Source: Sperchopsis tessellata
Lineage: Eukaryota > Arthropoda > Insecta > Coleoptera > Hydrophilidae
Assembly: GCA_033557685.1 (NCBI GenBank)
Contig: JAWQRN010000548.1
Coordinates: forward strand, 1 to 28,496
Length of the DNA: 28,496 nucleotides
Direction of reading: 5' to 3'
The position numbers were made by a program, and so were the translations under genes. The notes below the pieces were generated by a model. The model did not search any database. It was not told the DNA's origin and saw only the letters and a program-made list of their open reading frames with translations. Position 1 is the first letter of the stretch; the number at the start of each line of letters is the position of its first letter. Of the stretch, positions 27,594 to 28,496 are shown one piece after another.

Positions 27594-28496
27594 CAAAGCC
27601 AACGAAAATTGAAACACTGATTCAGGGACTCATCATTTCCTACTAAGGTACGTCTGTTATAAATTGAATGGATAACCAACCACCTGGAGCGACAGATATT
27701 CAGATGCTCTTGATGATTCCGATCATTAATCATCTCGTATAGTATAATACACGGCAGGCCAACAATTAATGTTAAGCTTCATAACAATCAGGCATCAAAT
27801 CTTAACAACGGATGTTGATCATCATATGCTCATTCATTATAAACGTACACGCGAGAGCTTACTAGTGCCTTCATTCGTTTGTTGTTGCTGGGTTAATTAC
27901 TTTGCTTGCTTGCTGTTGTGGCTCGATGGCTTTTACTGGCTCTACTGAGAAAAGCAAGAGCTTGAAATAAATTTAACAATTACCATTTTTTGCCTCCGGT
28001 CATCAGAAAGCAAAACCTTCAGCATGCTCAGCATATACATTATTTCGAAGGTACTTCTATTATGTAAACAATTCATCAAAGTATTACATTTTCCCCTGTA
28101 TTATATTTTGATTATTTTTTATGTACTTGTAATCATGCTTCGATTATCCCGATTTATTAAACCAGAGTTTATTATTTATATCATATCTTTTTTATGGCGC
28201 AGTAACGTTAGAAGAATAATTAATATGAAGATTCTATAGTTACAGTTTTTAATATTGTTTAGCTGTTTGTACCAAATTAAATCTTGCATTTTTGTATTAA
28301 TTAACAAATTTGCTGGGAAAACACCGTTGTCCGATGGTACATATCATTCTCACGACACATATGACACTGGTAACCCTCTTACATTACACTCTTTACGCTA
28401 AGCTGTCGTGAAAACTGAGTTTTTTTAATCATCAATCTTTTCATACTATTAAAAATTTAGTGATACTAGATGGTGAGATCTGAGTACGATGTTGCA
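27594..28496. other. AT-rich right end, no recognised feature
   Basis: Both strands were read. A 71-codon hydrophobic plus-strand frame at 28024-28239 is Ile/Leu/Tyr-rich, as expected from AT-rich DNA, and shows no family motif. No repeats or RNA genes were seen. Confidence 0.45.

Noticed and set aside
28024..28239. Possible small membrane protein of 71 codons
   Set aside because: AT-rich DNA readily yields Ile/Leu/Phe/Tyr frames; no start context, family motif or neighbour supports it.
1..28496. tRNA, rRNA or other RNA genes, and host protein-coding exons
   Set aside because: No B-box/A-box pair, cloverleaf or conserved host domain was recognised; every clear coding signal belongs to a transposable element.

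Overview
This is an AT-rich eukaryotic window, almost certainly from an insect. It contains mauritiana- and mellifera-type mariners, a Transib DNA transposon, a BEL/Pao LTR element, a Penelope-like element, RTE-like and Jockey-like non-LTR retrotransposons and a hAT remnant. I found no intact gene, no convincing host exon and no RNA gene. Beetle is my guess for the host, but the window does not settle it. Every recognisable coding stretch is a decayed transposable element with stops and frameshifts.

Layout. 1-840: two fragments of an endonuclease/RT LINE, joined tail to tail. 928-2060: 3' half of a Jockey-like RT with UTR and poly(A) signal. 2135-3235: inverted-repeat element with a TTAA at one end (piggyBac-like), enclosing the 3' end of an RNase H-bearing LINE. 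3600-3835: hAT dimerisation-domain remnant. 5325-6725: RTE-like RT on the minus strand. 7720-8070: unidentified decayed coding. 8870-10740: Jockey/CR1-type LINE on the minus strand, with an (AT)n/inverted-repeat insertion. 11103-11277: small palindromic MITE. 11465-14809: BEL/Pao element on the minus strand (5' LTR, gag, protease, RNase H-integrase linker, integrase) whose integrase is split by a 959-bp TIR element (11752-12710) carrying a THAP exon. 14813-17600: long RTE-like LINE on the minus strand, bracketed by two inverted LTR copies. 18630-18960: another RT fragment. 18957-20005: Penelope-like RT plus GIY-YIG. 21758-26018: Transib element, broken by a complete-length mariner and a 0.2-kb Penelope-tail insertion. 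26493-27591: mellifera-type mariner with an internal deletion.

The most informative region is the Transib element. Its terminal inverted repeats begin with CACAGTG, identical to the V(D)J recombination signal heptamer. They match at 29 of 38 positions, end in an A-rich nonamer-like block, and are flanked by CGAGT/CGAGC (a near-perfect 5-bp duplication). Its transposase, the RAG1-related family, can be followed from about 25370 to 22145. Removing the mariner and the tail insertion (with its exact 13-bp duplication) restores reading of the Transib protein, which gives a clear relative chronology. A second nest, THAP element inside BEL/Pao integrase, gives another insertion order.
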